A stretch of 6,566 nt of DNA from Verrucomicrobiia bacterium (GCA_030424825.1 JAUHWE010000273.1:1-6566); one strand, 5' to 3'. Numbered from the stretch's first letter, positions 1 to 6,566 are shown. Made by a program: numbers and translations. Notes: generated from the sequence alone by a model not told the origin.

Positions 1-63
1 GAACCACCAGTTCCTCGCAAGCGATGATACACATCGCCATGACTCGACTTATGGTCGCCAGAC
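1..63 (+). other. probable out-of-frame 5' remnant of the UbiB-like gene
   Basis: In the frame of the downstream UbiB-like gene this stretch has stops at 25-27 and 40-42, so the long frame cannot extend to the left edge. The frame starting at base 2 stays open from the edge to a stop at 134-136 and overlaps the main frame, so one indel could join them. In that frame the peptide near 47-95 (GRQTCLNGLIGHS) falls where UbiB proteins carry G-P-T-F-x-K-x-G-Q, but matches it poorly. By eye, bases 46-100 align better to such a motif if several single-base indels are allowed. This is inference: it could be decay, low-quality sequence, or unrelated DNA. Confidence 0.35.
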
Positions 64-1506
64 TTGCCTAAATGGACTTATTGGACACTCTCTCAGAGAT
101 ACCTTAATGCTCTGGAAAGGCTACAAGACAATGTAGAGGCTGCACCTTATGAGGAAATAGTAGAGACAATCGAAAAGGGACTGGGAGTTCGGTTGTCAAA
201 AGCTTTTGATACTTTCGATAAAACGCCTTTGGGATCTGCCTCGATTGGTCAAGCTCACCGTGCCACACTACGAGATGGGAGAGAGGTTGTGGTTAAGGTA
301 CAGCGCTCCGGTATACGAAAGCGCATGACCGAAGATCTGGAAGCCTTGGAGGCCATTGCGGAATATGCAGACTCTCACACCGATCTGGGCCGCAAGTACC
401 GGTTTTCAGGAATGATAGAGCAGTTTCGTCGAAGTTTGATGGACGAGTTGGACTATCAGTGTGAGTTGCAGAATCTGAGGGAAATGAGGCAGTCTTTACA
501 GGAATTTGTGAATATTGTTGTGCCTGAGCCGGTAGACCAGCTGTGTAGTTCAAAGGTACTGACGATGGAGTATCTGGATGGTGTCAAAGTCACAGAACTT
601 CCTGGTGTGGCGAAAACTGAACTTGATGGCGACGCACTAGCCGACGAGATTTTCAGAGCCTATCTGCACCAGGTCCTTGTCAAGGGCACCTATCACGCGG
701 ACCCTCACCCTGGAAATTTGCTCGTCACGGGTGATTCTAAGTTAGCGTTGCTCGATCTCGGAATGGTAGGTAGGGTTGACGAAAGAATGCAGGACAATTT
801 GTTGCACCTCTTGGTCGCGATTAGCGATAACCGAGGTGACCGGCTAAGCGAGATTGCGGTTCGCATTTCTTCGGAACCGAATCATCAGTTGGACAAGAGG
901 GCGTTTACCGGTGAACTTTCGGAGTTAGTTGGCAAGGCGAAAGGATCATCAGTCCAGCAATTGAAGTTCGGATCAATTGTCATGGAGATTATGAGAATTT
1001 GTGCTGCTCACGGGCTTCTCATCCCGAGAGAAATGTCGATGCTGGGGAAGACGCTTTTGAATCTTGATAGAGTTGGGAGTGCGCTTTCGCCAGATTTTGA
1101 CCCGAACGAGAGTCTGAGGCGAAACATAGGCGAATTGGCTTCGAAACGTGCCACCGACAGCTTGAAGGAAGGCGACTTTATGAGTGCCGTTTTGGAACTC
1201 AAGGAGCTGGTGATGAAATCGCCTCAACGTATCAATAATCTCATAACGAATCTTTCGGAAAATCGATTTCGTGTAGATGTTGATGCGATCGACGAGAGGG
1301 GTCTCATTCAAGGATTCCAAAAGATCGCCAATCGAATATCTTTCGGCGCCATCATAGCCGCGTTGCTAATAGGGTCATCGATCATGATGAATATCGACTC
1401 AGAATTCCAGATTCTTGGTTATCCGGGATTCGCGATGCTAGTCTTCATGCTTGCAGTTGCGAGCGCGGGATTATTTTCCCTCTCCATTCTGCGTAAAGAC
1501 GATTAG
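64..1506 (+). CDS. ABC1/UbiB/AarF-family atypical kinase, N-terminally incomplete
   Basis: This is a member of the ABC1/ADCK/UbiB atypical kinase family, whose bacterial members support ubiquinone biosynthesis as membrane-bound ATPases; many paralogs have unknown roles. Visible motifs are the Ala-rich nucleotide loop SASIGQAHRA at residues 58-67, the VVVKVQ lysine K78, an ExD-like acidic motif around D127-D130, the catalytic HADPHPGN at 211-218 (D213, N218) and a DLG metal-binding motif at 231-233. Two C-terminal membrane helices lie at about 427-442 and 454-475, as usual for the family. The opening (QRYLNALERLQDNV) normally follows the KxGQ motif, so roughly 70-90 residues seem to be missing compared with about 550-residue relatives. 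The TTG at 64 is only the first possible start after in-frame stops and is probably not the true one. The rest of the frame is intact. Family assignment is secure; ubiquinone function is not, since no other ubi gene is visible. Confidence 0.88.
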   Translation: MPKWTYWTLSQRYLNALERLQDNVEAAPYEEIVETIEKGLGVRLSKAFDTFDKTPLGSASIGQAHRATLRDGREVVVKVQRSGIRKRMTEDLEALEAIAEYADSHTDLGRKYRFSGMIEQFRRSLMDELDYQCELQNLREMRQSLQEFVNIVVPEPVDQLCSSKVLTMEYLDGVKVTELPGVAKTELDGDALADEIFRAYLHQVLVKGTYHADPHPGNLLVTGDSKLALLDLGMVGRVDERMQDNLLHLLVAISDNRGDRLSEIAVRISSEPNHQLDKRAFTGELSELVGKAKGSSVQQLKFGSIVMEIMRICAAHGLLIPREMSMLGKTLLNLDRVGSALSPDFDPNESLRRNIGELASKRATDSLKEGDFMSAVLELKELVMKSPQRINNLITNLSENRFRVDVDAIDERGLIQGFQKIANRISFGAIIAALLIGSSIMMNIDSEFQILGYPGFAMLVFMLAVASAGLFSLSILRKDD

Positions 1507-1516
1507 TTGATTGTAT

Positions 1517-2671
1517 CTAGAGTTGCTCTCGAAAGAGTAGGGTCGCTTTTCGGCGAGCTTTTCTCCAGAGACTTGCTTTCTTAATGTTCTGTGGATTCAT
1601 TTTATTTCCAAATTCAACGTCACGAGCGTAGTGGTCATCGAGAACTTTGGATGTATTCCTATCGATGATGATAGCCGCCACTTCGAAGTCCTTTTTTCTC
1701 GAACGCTGATTAAAGTTGGGAGAGCCAACGCAGGCGATATCATCATCGATACGTATGATTTTGCTGTGTATCATCGTGCGCGTATAACGTCTAATGGTAA
1801 TTCCAGCTTCTAATAGAGGCTTCATAGATTCCTCGGCAACGAGGAGCTCGATCGACTTGTCGATGTGCTCTCCGGGAATTAGTATTTCGATTTCGACACC
1901 TTCTTGCGCTTTGCGGCGGAGCAATTCTATCGTTTTTTCCCCGATATTGAAATAGGGAGTTGTCAGGGTAATTGAACTTTTTGCCAGGGTCAGTAGGCAT
2001 TCGAAAACGAGTTCCATTTCGCTTTGATGGGTCGCCGGTGAAGAGCGTACTACTAGGACTAGGGAGTCTCCTTCGGAATGGGAAGGGCTCCCTGAAATTG
2101 AGTCAGGAATGTATTCCCCGTCAATATCGATCCAATTGTTCCAGAACGCACCGCTAAGTCCTTGTACCGATTTACCTTCGAATTTGAAATGCGTTTCTCG
2201 CCATTCGCTTGGATTGCGAGCGTCACCCTCCCATTCAGCGGCGATGCCGACACCTCCCGTAAATCCGATCCGTTGGTCACATATGAGGATCTTGCGATGA
2301 GTACGTTTGTCAAAATCCCAAAATCGCCAACGTAGTGGTCGAAAAAGACGGACCTTTCCGCCCGCGTCAGAGATCCGCTCGATGAGTCGCTTGTCCATGC
2401 GAGAGGAGCCATAGGCGTCAAGCAGTACTCTCACGGAAACCCCTTCCTCGGCTTTCTTGGCCAGTGCCGTAGCGAACGTTTCAGCTATGTTCCCTCTCCA
2501 GTAGACATAAGTTTCGAACAGAATACTCTTCTTGGAAGTCTCGATGGCCTCCAGCATTTCAGGAAAAATCTCATCACCATTCTTTAATACCGATATGCGG
2601 TTTCCTTTGGTAAAGGGGATCCCAAGTGCGGCCTCGATAAAGTCTTGGGGATTGATAAATGTGTCGCTCAT
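1517..2671 (-). CDS. phospholipase D-family cardiolipin synthase (ClsB-like)
   Basis: The 384-residue protein has two complete HKD motifs (HxKxxxxD): H125/K127/D132 followed by GG at 139-140, and H302/K304/D309 followed by GSPNFNQRS at 316-324. Two HKD halves form one active site that works through a phospho-histidine intermediate; in bacterial Cls enzymes they transfer a phosphatidyl group to make cardiolipin. The protein has no N-terminal membrane helices, which resembles ClsB/YbhO (about 410 residues) rather than ClsA. It ends in a basic amphipathic tail (residues 364-384, rich in K and R) that could bind anionic membrane. The start is the ATG at 2669-2671; no Shine-Dalgarno sequence precedes it. 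It lies 86 bases after the mgtC-like gene on the same strand, and its stop is 10 bases from the stop of the convergent UbiB-like gene. Other PLD-family roles cannot be excluded, but both motifs and the length favour a cardiolipin synthase. Confidence 0.87.
   Translation of the reverse strand: MSDTFINPQDFIEAALGIPFTKGNRISVLKNGDEIFPEMLEAIETSKKSILFETYVYWRGNIAETFATALAKKAEEGVSVRVLLDAYGSSRMDKRLIERISDAGGKVRLFRPLRWRFWDFDKRTHRKILICDQRIGFTGGVGIAAEWEGDARNPSEWRETHFKFEGKSVQGLSGAFWNNWIDIDGEYIPDSISGSPSHSEGDSLVLVVRSSPATHQSEMELVFECLLTLAKSSITLTTPYFNIGEKTIELLRRKAQEGVEIEILIPGEHIDKSIELLVAEESMKPLLEAGITIRRYTRTMIHSKIIRIDDDIACVGSPNFNQRSRKKDFEVAAIIIDRNTSKVLDDHYARDVEFGNKMNPQNIKKASLWRKARRKATLLFREQL
1525..1562 (+). terminator. 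candidate intrinsic terminator for the UbiB-like gene
   Basis: An imperfect stem pairs GCTC-t-CGAAAG (1525-1535) with CTTTTCGgcGAGC (1546-1558) around a loop of about 10 bases, followed directly by TTTT at 1559-1562. It begins 18 bases after the UbiB-like stop codon and lies inside the 3' end of the opposing cardiolipin synthase gene. The stem has bulges and the T-run is short, so this is a weak call. Confidence 0.35.
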
Positions 2672-2713
2672 TGCCAGACTAAGTCCGAGATAACAACCTA
2701 TATAGAATTAGCC

Positions 2714-2753
2714 AAAAAATGGATACTCCTATTGAGTGACTCGAAATAGCATC
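2714..2753 (-). terminator. candidate weak terminator after the mgtC-like gene
   Basis: On the minus strand, just downstream of the mgtC-like stop, an imperfect AT-rich hairpin occupies 2722-2753: outer GAT/ATC, then CTATT/AATAG and GAG/CTC around a three-base loop, with small bulges. A run of six T follows at 2719-2714. The stem is AT-rich and bulged, so it may only attenuate transcription. If real, it would separate the regulator-kinase-mgtC unit from the cardiolipin synthase gene. Confidence 0.3.
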
Positions 2754-2757
2754 AGTT

Positions 2758-3171
2758 CTAGATCTCTTTTTTGATCTTGGTTCCAAGTTGCAATGTAAGG
2801 AAATTCAGCAGGCTTAATGCGATAGCGATTTCGAACCGATGATAGGCAACCGCCATTCCGATTGCGCCGGTGATCCAGATGGTTACAGCGCTGGCCATTC
2901 CTACGACGCCGTTGTTTCCCTTTATAATGGCTCCACCCCCCAGGAATCCAAGCCCGCCGATCAAGCCCTGCATTAGGCGAGCATTGGTGGCTTTATCCTC
3001 GAGAAAAGACTCCCCCACCAGCAAAAAGCCGCAAGCGCCGATTGCGACAAGAGGGAGAGTTCTTAGGCCGGCGCTTCGCGATTCCTTTTCCCGATCCCAA
3101 GCGCATGGAATCGCGAGGGCAAAAGCGATTAGCAATAGGCCCAGTTGTTGTATGACGATATCTATTTCCAT
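2758..3171 (-). CDS. MgtC/SapB-family inner membrane protein
   Basis: This 137-residue, very hydrophobic protein matches the MgtC/SapB N-terminal domain. It has about four membrane helices (roughly 7-24, 37-53, 68-84 and 92-130, the last probably two segments). The family signatures are DREKESRSAGLRT at 26-38, corresponding to the usual ERxxxxKxAGLRT, and GLGFLGGGAIIKG at 73-85, followed by the T97/W99 region that is usually ATLW. In Salmonella and Mycobacterium, MgtC supports growth in low magnesium and inside macrophages and modulates the F1Fo ATP synthase; many short homologs are uncharacterised. This one lacks the C-terminal ACT-like domain of Salmonella MgtC (231 residues), like SapB-type members. 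The ATG at 3169-3171 starts the first helix directly; no Shine-Dalgarno sequence is seen. It follows the kinase gene after 65 bases and may be co-transcribed with it. Family assignment is firm; physiological role is open. Confidence 0.87.
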   Translation of the reverse strand: MEIDIVIQQLGLLLIAFALAIPCAWDREKESRSAGLRTLPLVAIGACGFLLVGESFLEDKATNARLMQGLIGGLGFLGGGAIIKGNNGVVGMASAVTIWITGAIGMAVAYHRFEIAIALSLLNFLTLQLGTKIKKEI

Positions 3172-3236
3172 GGGTCTAACGTTGAACGGTTTTACGAAAT
3201 GTGAGAAAGCAGTGCCGAAATGAAGTCGTCAGTATT

Positions 3237-5024
3237 CTAGGACGAATCCGGCAATTGGAAATAGAAGTCAGTTCCGCCTTTGCTTCGATTCAAGCATCCT
3301 ACTAAACCCTTATGGGCGTCAACAATATCCTTGCAGATCGACAGCCCAAGCCCGACTCCGTCTGTGGAAGGGGTGCGAGAGGATCGGTAGAATTTGTCGA
3401 ATATTCTCCCAATGTCTTCTTCCGGAACACCCGGCCCGACGTCGAGGACACCAAAACGAATCATCTTTTCACCAGCTCGCCTTGCGTATACGGTGATTTC
3501 GGTACCTGGCTCGCTGTATTTGATCGCGTTCGATATAAAATTCGAAAGGGCGATATGAACTAGTTTGGGATCAACGAAAACTTGGGGCAGATCTTTTTCC
3601 AACTGTTGTTGTACTCGAATTTCCTTGGTTTCCGCGATCTGAAAATGGGGTTCGATGGCATTCTCTATGATGGTCTTAGGAAAATGCAATTCTGTATCCA
3701 ATGTAGGGTTACTGCGATCCAATCTTGCGATTTGTAGCATATGGTCCAGGAGGCGCTGGAGCCTTTGTAGATCATCAGCTGCTGTTTGAATCATATCTTC
3801 CTGGTCCTGGGTGAGCCCTCCTAGATTCTTTTCGAGAAGGAGATGGAGCGCCATGCCTGCGCTTGTGACAGGCGTCTTTATTTCGTGGCTAAGGGTGGCG
3901 ACAAGATCGCTTTTCAGTTCGTCGGAAAGGCGTAGATTGGTGACGTCTTGAAGAATGAGAGCACACTCTATTTGGTCCAGATCATCATTGTCGATACGTA
4001 CGACGATAGGAAGAAAATAGAGTTCCTGATTGTCTACTTTAAAACTGATCGTCTCTTCGAAATCCTTGGAATAGACCTCTTCTCCGGTGCCAAACACTTT
4101 TTCCACTCGGGATGCGATTGATGGGTGGAGCTCGCCCTTTGGGGCCCCGATCGAGTCAATTAGATAGGTCGCGCTGGGATTGCGGTATACAAATTTGCGT
4201 TGCGCATTGATAAAGAGAATAGGATGCGGAAAGTTGCTAAAACACTCCTCCATCCGCCGCCGGGTACGGACGAGCTGATTGCTAGTGATACGCTTGTATT
4301 CTCTAAGGCGCTGGGCCATGTCGACAAAGGCGACCTCAAGCTCACCAATCTCATCGCTTCTGGTCGGCTGGTAATCCGTCTCCCATTCGTCACCCGCGAG
4401 TCGATTGGCCGAATGGGTTAGGGCCTCGATTGGTTTGAGGATTCGCTGGCTCATAAAGTAGGAGACAAACCCCATCAAGATGACACTGACGATGATCCCT
4501 ATCATAACGACGTAAAAGTGTGTGCTCGAACGTTGTTGAAGCTGTTCGTTTATAGTGGCGATTGCTTCGTTGTGCACCGCGATCGAGCCTAAGGCAGTGG
4601 TCTCTATACGCTCTACCAACAGCTCGAGCTGGCCTTCTGGGATTTCTGCTAAGGAGGCGAATGCCGATTGGGTTGAACCCTCCAAGTTTTGCACGAGTTG
4701 GAACAGCTCGCTTTCGGTTGGGCTTCGAGAGTCATTTTCCAAGTCGTATTGCTCTTGTATCCATGATTTAATGAATTCATGGCCTCTTTGAAAGACTCGT
4801 TTGGAAAACGCGTCATCGCCTTCTTGGCGCAAATGCATCGCTCTGTCCACTTGGGAAGTGGCGATTAGAAGCTTTTCGATTTTCGAAATCGCATTGAATC
4901 GCTCCCTCTGGCGCTCTATCAGCTGATTGCTTAGGATTTCGTAGTTAAAGATCGAGTATAAGCAAATAGCTATTAGAACCCCGGCAGCGGGGAACATCCC
5001 GAAATAAAGTCGTGAGCGAAGCAT
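3237..5024 (-). CDS. membrane sensor histidine kinase, KinB-like (HAMP-PAS-HisKA-HATPase)
   Basis: The 595-residue kinase has a first TM helix at about 7-27, a charged, probably all-helical periplasmic segment (30-168), and a second TM at 169-191. These are followed by HAMP (192-245), a PAS domain (about 256-365), HisKA with SHEIKTP carrying the phospho-accepting H380, and an HATPase_c domain with N box (N495, N499), G1 DVGPGV (528-533), F box FDKFYR (542-547) and G2 GVGLGLSI (556-563). T384 in the HExxT motif is the residue normally needed for phosphatase activity, so it may both phosphorylate and dephosphorylate its partner. The ATG at 5022-5024 is 9 bases after the stop of the regulator gene, with no Shine-Dalgarno sequence, which suggests translational coupling. 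Gene order, domain order and length match Pseudomonas KinB, encoded downstream of algB. The sensed signal cannot be read from sequence; the periplasmic segment shows no motif I recognise. Confidence 0.9.
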   Translation of the reverse strand: MLRSRLYFGMFPAAGVLIAICLYSIFNYEILSNQLIERQRERFNAISKIEKLLIATSQVDRAMHLRQEGDDAFSKRVFQRGHEFIKSWIQEQYDLENDSRSPTESELFQLVQNLEGSTQSAFASLAEIPEGQLELLVERIETTALGSIAVHNEAIATINEQLQQRSSTHFYVVMIGIIVSVILMGFVSYFMSQRILKPIEALTHSANRLAGDEWETDYQPTRSDEIGELEVAFVDMAQRLREYKRITSNQLVRTRRRMEECFSNFPHPILFINAQRKFVYRNPSATYLIDSIGAPKGELHPSIASRVEKVFGTGEEVYSKDFEETISFKVDNQELYFLPIVVRIDNDDLDQIECALILQDVTNLRLSDELKSDLVATLSHEIKTPVTSAGMALHLLLEKNLGGLTQDQEDMIQTAADDLQRLQRLLDHMLQIARLDRSNPTLDTELHFPKTIIENAIEPHFQIAETKEIRVQQQLEKDLPQVFVDPKLVHIALSNFISNAIKYSEPGTEITVYARRAGEKMIRFGVLDVGPGVPEEDIGRIFDKFYRSSRTPSTDGVGLGLSICKDIVDAHKGLVGCLNRSKGGTDFYFQLPDSS

Positions 5025-5033
5025 GGTGTTGCG

Positions 5034-6389
5034 TTACAAAAGACCGAGCTTCTTGCGTTTGCGATACAGCGTTGCGGTGTCGATACCCAAGGTCTCGGCG
5101 GCACTCTCCAAATTCTCGCTGCTTTCAAGGACACGCCTAATATGCGCGTCCTCTAATTCCTGCAAAGTTACCTGAGAGCCAATTGAGCCATTTAGGTCGT
5201 TTAGGGGGTTCCCTTGGTTCGATTGAGAGAGGATGCCAAGTGGAAGATCATCTAGGTGAATCGTATCATCGGAGCACAGGATCACACAGCGTTCGATGGT
5301 GTTGCTAAGCTCCCTCAAATTACCCGGCCAATCGTATTCAAGAAAGGCTGATTTCACTTTCGATTCCATGGCAATGGCCGCTTTTCCGACCTTTTTCGAA
5401 TGAAGCCGCAGATAGCAGTCGATAAGGGCAGGCAAATCTGCTTTGCGTTGAGACAGGCTGGGGACTTCGAGTGTTATGACATTGATTCGGTAGTACAGGT
5501 CTTCTCGAAAAGACCCATCTGCGACCTCTTGCTGCAGATCTTTGTTGGTCGCTGCCAGAATTCGAGCGTTGGCGGAGCGTGTCTTCGTTTCGCCAATCCG
5601 TTCGTATTGCTTGTCCTGTAGCAAGCGGAGAAGTTTTGACTGAATCTCAAAGGGTAGGTCTCCGATCTCGTCTAGGAATAGGGTGCCGTTGTCGGCGGCC
5701 TCTACTTTTCCCCATGTGTCTTTGACCGCGCCGGTAAAGGATCCTTTAACATGCCCGAAAAGCTCGCTCTCTAAAAGCTCTTTGGATAGGCTCGGACAGT
5801 GTACTACGACAAAGGGGCCCTTTGCCCGTCCACTCGCCTCGTGTATTCTCCTAGCCAGTACCGTTTTACCGGTTCCACTAGGGCCAAGCAGAAGGATATT
5901 GGCATCGGATTTTGCCGCCTTGTCTGCGGTATGGAATACATCTTGCATTCGTGCTTCGGAGGATTCGAAAACAAGGGCGGAGTTTGTATCCGAAAGGCGC
6001 GACTCCAGGTCTTGCACCTTTTTCGCGAGTCTTGTGTTGTCTTCGAGCTTCTTGAGTGCCTGCCGAATCTGTTCGGGTACGAACGGTTTGGGAACGTAAT
6101 CGTAGACTCCTTTTCGCGTCGCCTCAACAGCCGTTTCGATCGAGGAGTAGGCAGTGAACATGATGACAGGCATTTCGTAGCCCTCTGCCCGCATCTGGTC
6201 AAACACGTCCAATCCGTTCTCCTCTCCCAGACGCAAATCGAGAAAGACCGCGTCGATGCGTTCTTCCCCAAGTTTGCGGAGGGTTTGTTGGCCGTTGTAG
6301 GCCGATATTGCCTTGTGCCCCATGGTCTTCAGGGCCAAAGCGGTAGTTTTTTGTATGTTCGTTTCGTCGTCGACGATAAGAATATTCAT
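5034..6389 (-). CDS. NtrC-family sigma54-dependent response regulator, AlgB-like
   Basis: The 451-residue regulator has three domains. A receiver domain (about 1-115) carries D7/D8, phospho-acceptor D51, T79 and K101. A sigma54-activator AAA+ domain (about 140-365) carries Walker A GPSGTGKT (169-176), a sigma54-contact loop reading GSFTGA (216-221), Walker B GTLFLDEIGD (235-244), the ATN sensor (280-282), FREDLYYR arginine region (294-301) and WPGN (354-357). A Fis-type helix-turn-helix (about 427-447) ends in TLYRKRKKLGL. The receiver block FLDLRLGEENGLDV and this C-terminus resemble Pseudomonas AlgB (449 residues) more than NtrC, from memory of that protein. It probably activates sigma54 promoters after phosphorylation by the kinase 9 bases downstream. 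The ATG at 6387-6389 begins the canonical receiver opening (MNILIVDDE); no Shine-Dalgarno sequence is visible. Its targets are unknown. Family is certain, AlgB orthology is likely but unproven. Confidence 0.93.
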   Translation of the reverse strand: MNILIVDDETNIQKTTALALKTMGHKAISAYNGQQTLRKLGEERIDAVFLDLRLGEENGLDVFDQMRAEGYEMPVIMFTAYSSIETAVEATRKGVYDYVPKPFVPEQIRQALKKLEDNTRLAKKVQDLESRLSDTNSALVFESSEARMQDVFHTADKAAKSDANILLLGPSGTGKTVLARRIHEASGRAKGPFVVVHCPSLSKELLESELFGHVKGSFTGAVKDTWGKVEAADNGTLFLDEIGDLPFEIQSKLLRLLQDKQYERIGETKTRSANARILAATNKDLQQEVADGSFREDLYYRINVITLEVPSLSQRKADLPALIDCYLRLHSKKVGKAAIAMESKVKSAFLEYDWPGNLRELSNTIERCVILCSDDTIHLDDLPLGILSQSNQGNPLNDLNGSIGSQVTLQELEDAHIRRVLESSENLESAAETLGIDTATLYRKRKKLGLL

Positions 6390-6442
6390 ATTTGTAGCAA
6401 CGATACGAATTGCCGCCTCAGGGACGACTTCTTTTTAGTAGG

Positions 6443-6566
6443 CTAAAGAGAGGGTTCAAGCGTTTTGCGGTCAAGCGAATCGGAGCTTAGATAGTGATCG
6501 ATCTCGTGGGCCTGTTCTTCTCTTGTGTGGAGAATCCCCTTCAGCAGGGTTTCCGTGCCATAGTCG
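6443..6566 (-). CDS. C-terminal fragment of a probable ferritin-like (Dps/bacterioferritin-type) protein
   Basis: The last 40 codons of a minus-strand gene run in from the right edge and stop at 6443-6445; the start lies outside the window. The peptide begins DYGTETLLKGILHTREEQAH and ends LDRKTLEPSL. A helix with the pattern DxGTxxLLxxILxxREExAHEIDHYL is typical of the last long helix of ferritin-like proteins, where the ExxH-type pair (REEQAH) contributes iron ligands. Such proteins store iron or protect DNA from peroxide. It precedes the regulator gene by 53 bases on the same strand, so co-transcription is possible. Only a short piece is visible; another four-helix-bundle diiron family remains possible. 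Confidence 0.55.
   Translation of the reverse strand, partial: DYGTETLLKGILHTREEQAHEIDHYLSSDSLDRKTLEPSL

Noticed and set aside
973..1320. Minus-strand open frame of 115 codons inside the UbiB-like gene
   Set aside because: It overlaps the conserved C-terminal half of the UbiB-like protein and has no domain or supporting context.
2699..2727. TATATA as a -10 box upstream of the cardiolipin synthase gene
   Set aside because: The hexamer 17 bases upstream (agtatc) does not resemble a -35 box, and AT-rich intergenic DNA yields such matches by chance.
2870..3223. Plus-strand open frame of 117 codons opposite the mgtC-like gene
   Set aside because: The minus-strand frame has clear MgtC signatures; this one has no family resemblance.
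3172..3236. Possible hairpin or promoter between the kinase and mgtC-like genes (AACGTT palindrome region)
   Set aside because: The inverted repeats are too short, leave no adequate loop, and have no T-run; no promoter hexamers are visible.
5683..6099. Plus-strand open frame of 138 codons opposite the regulator
   Set aside because: Low-complexity, serine-rich translation with no domain; a shadow of the minus-strand gene.
6394..6415. GGCA...TTGCT pair upstream of the regulator gene resembling a -24/-12 promoter
   Set aside because: GG and GC are 14 bases apart instead of 10, incompatible with sigma54 binding.
5799..6446. Plus-strand open frame of 215 codons opposite the response regulator
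   Set aside because: It lies antisense to a well-supported AAA+ regulator, has no recognisable domain, and is explained by codon bias of the real gene leaving the antisense frame open.
6544..6562. Sigma54-like TGGCACG followed by TGCT on the minus strand
   Set aside because: The spacing between GG and GC is 12 instead of 10 bases, and the site lies inside the ferritin-like coding sequence.

Overview
This window carries five complete or nearly complete genes plus one gene fragment, and is almost fully coding. Its GC content is intermediate (judged by eye). The HAMP/PAS sensor kinase with a sigma54-type response regulator, the MgtC-like membrane protein and the PLD-type cardiolipin synthase suggest a bacterium, probably with a Gram-negative envelope. 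None of the four intact minus-strand genes has a recognisable Shine-Dalgarno sequence before its start. That fits lineages with weak SD use, such as Verrucomicrobiota/PVC or Bacteroidota. The taxonomic guess is an inference with low confidence.

Layout from left to right. (1) Positions 64-1506, plus strand: an ABC1/UbiB/AarF-family atypical kinase whose N-terminal part, including the KxGQ motif, is missing or out of frame. (2) 1517-2671, minus: a two-HKD phospholipase D-family cardiolipin synthase, convergent with the UbiB-like gene and separated from it by 10 bases. (3) 2758-3171, minus: a short MgtC/SapB membrane protein. (4) 3237-5024, minus: a 595-residue sensor histidine kinase (two TM helices, HAMP, PAS, HisKA, HATPase). 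(5) 5034-6389, minus: a 451-residue NtrC-type response regulator. (6) 6443-6566, minus: the C-terminal end of a probable ferritin-like (Dps/bacterioferritin type) protein whose start lies outside the window.

The minus-strand genes read ferritin-like > regulator > kinase > mgtC > cardiolipin synthase, with gaps of 53, 9, 65 and 86 bases. The regulator and kinase resemble AlgB and KinB of Pseudomonas in gene order, domain order and length; the regulator also resembles AlgB in the receiver core and the Fis-type C-terminus. A reasonable reading is that the kinase monitors the envelope or periplasm and phosphorylates the regulator, which activates sigma54-dependent transcription. The neighbours (iron/oxidative protection, MgtC, cardiolipin synthesis, UbiB-like kinase) suggest an envelope or stress theme, but no target promoter was found here, so that link is conjecture. 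I saw no mobile element, CRISPR array, tRNA or rRNA, and nothing that amounts to a clearly undescribed system. There is no gene-free stretch longer than 300 bases.
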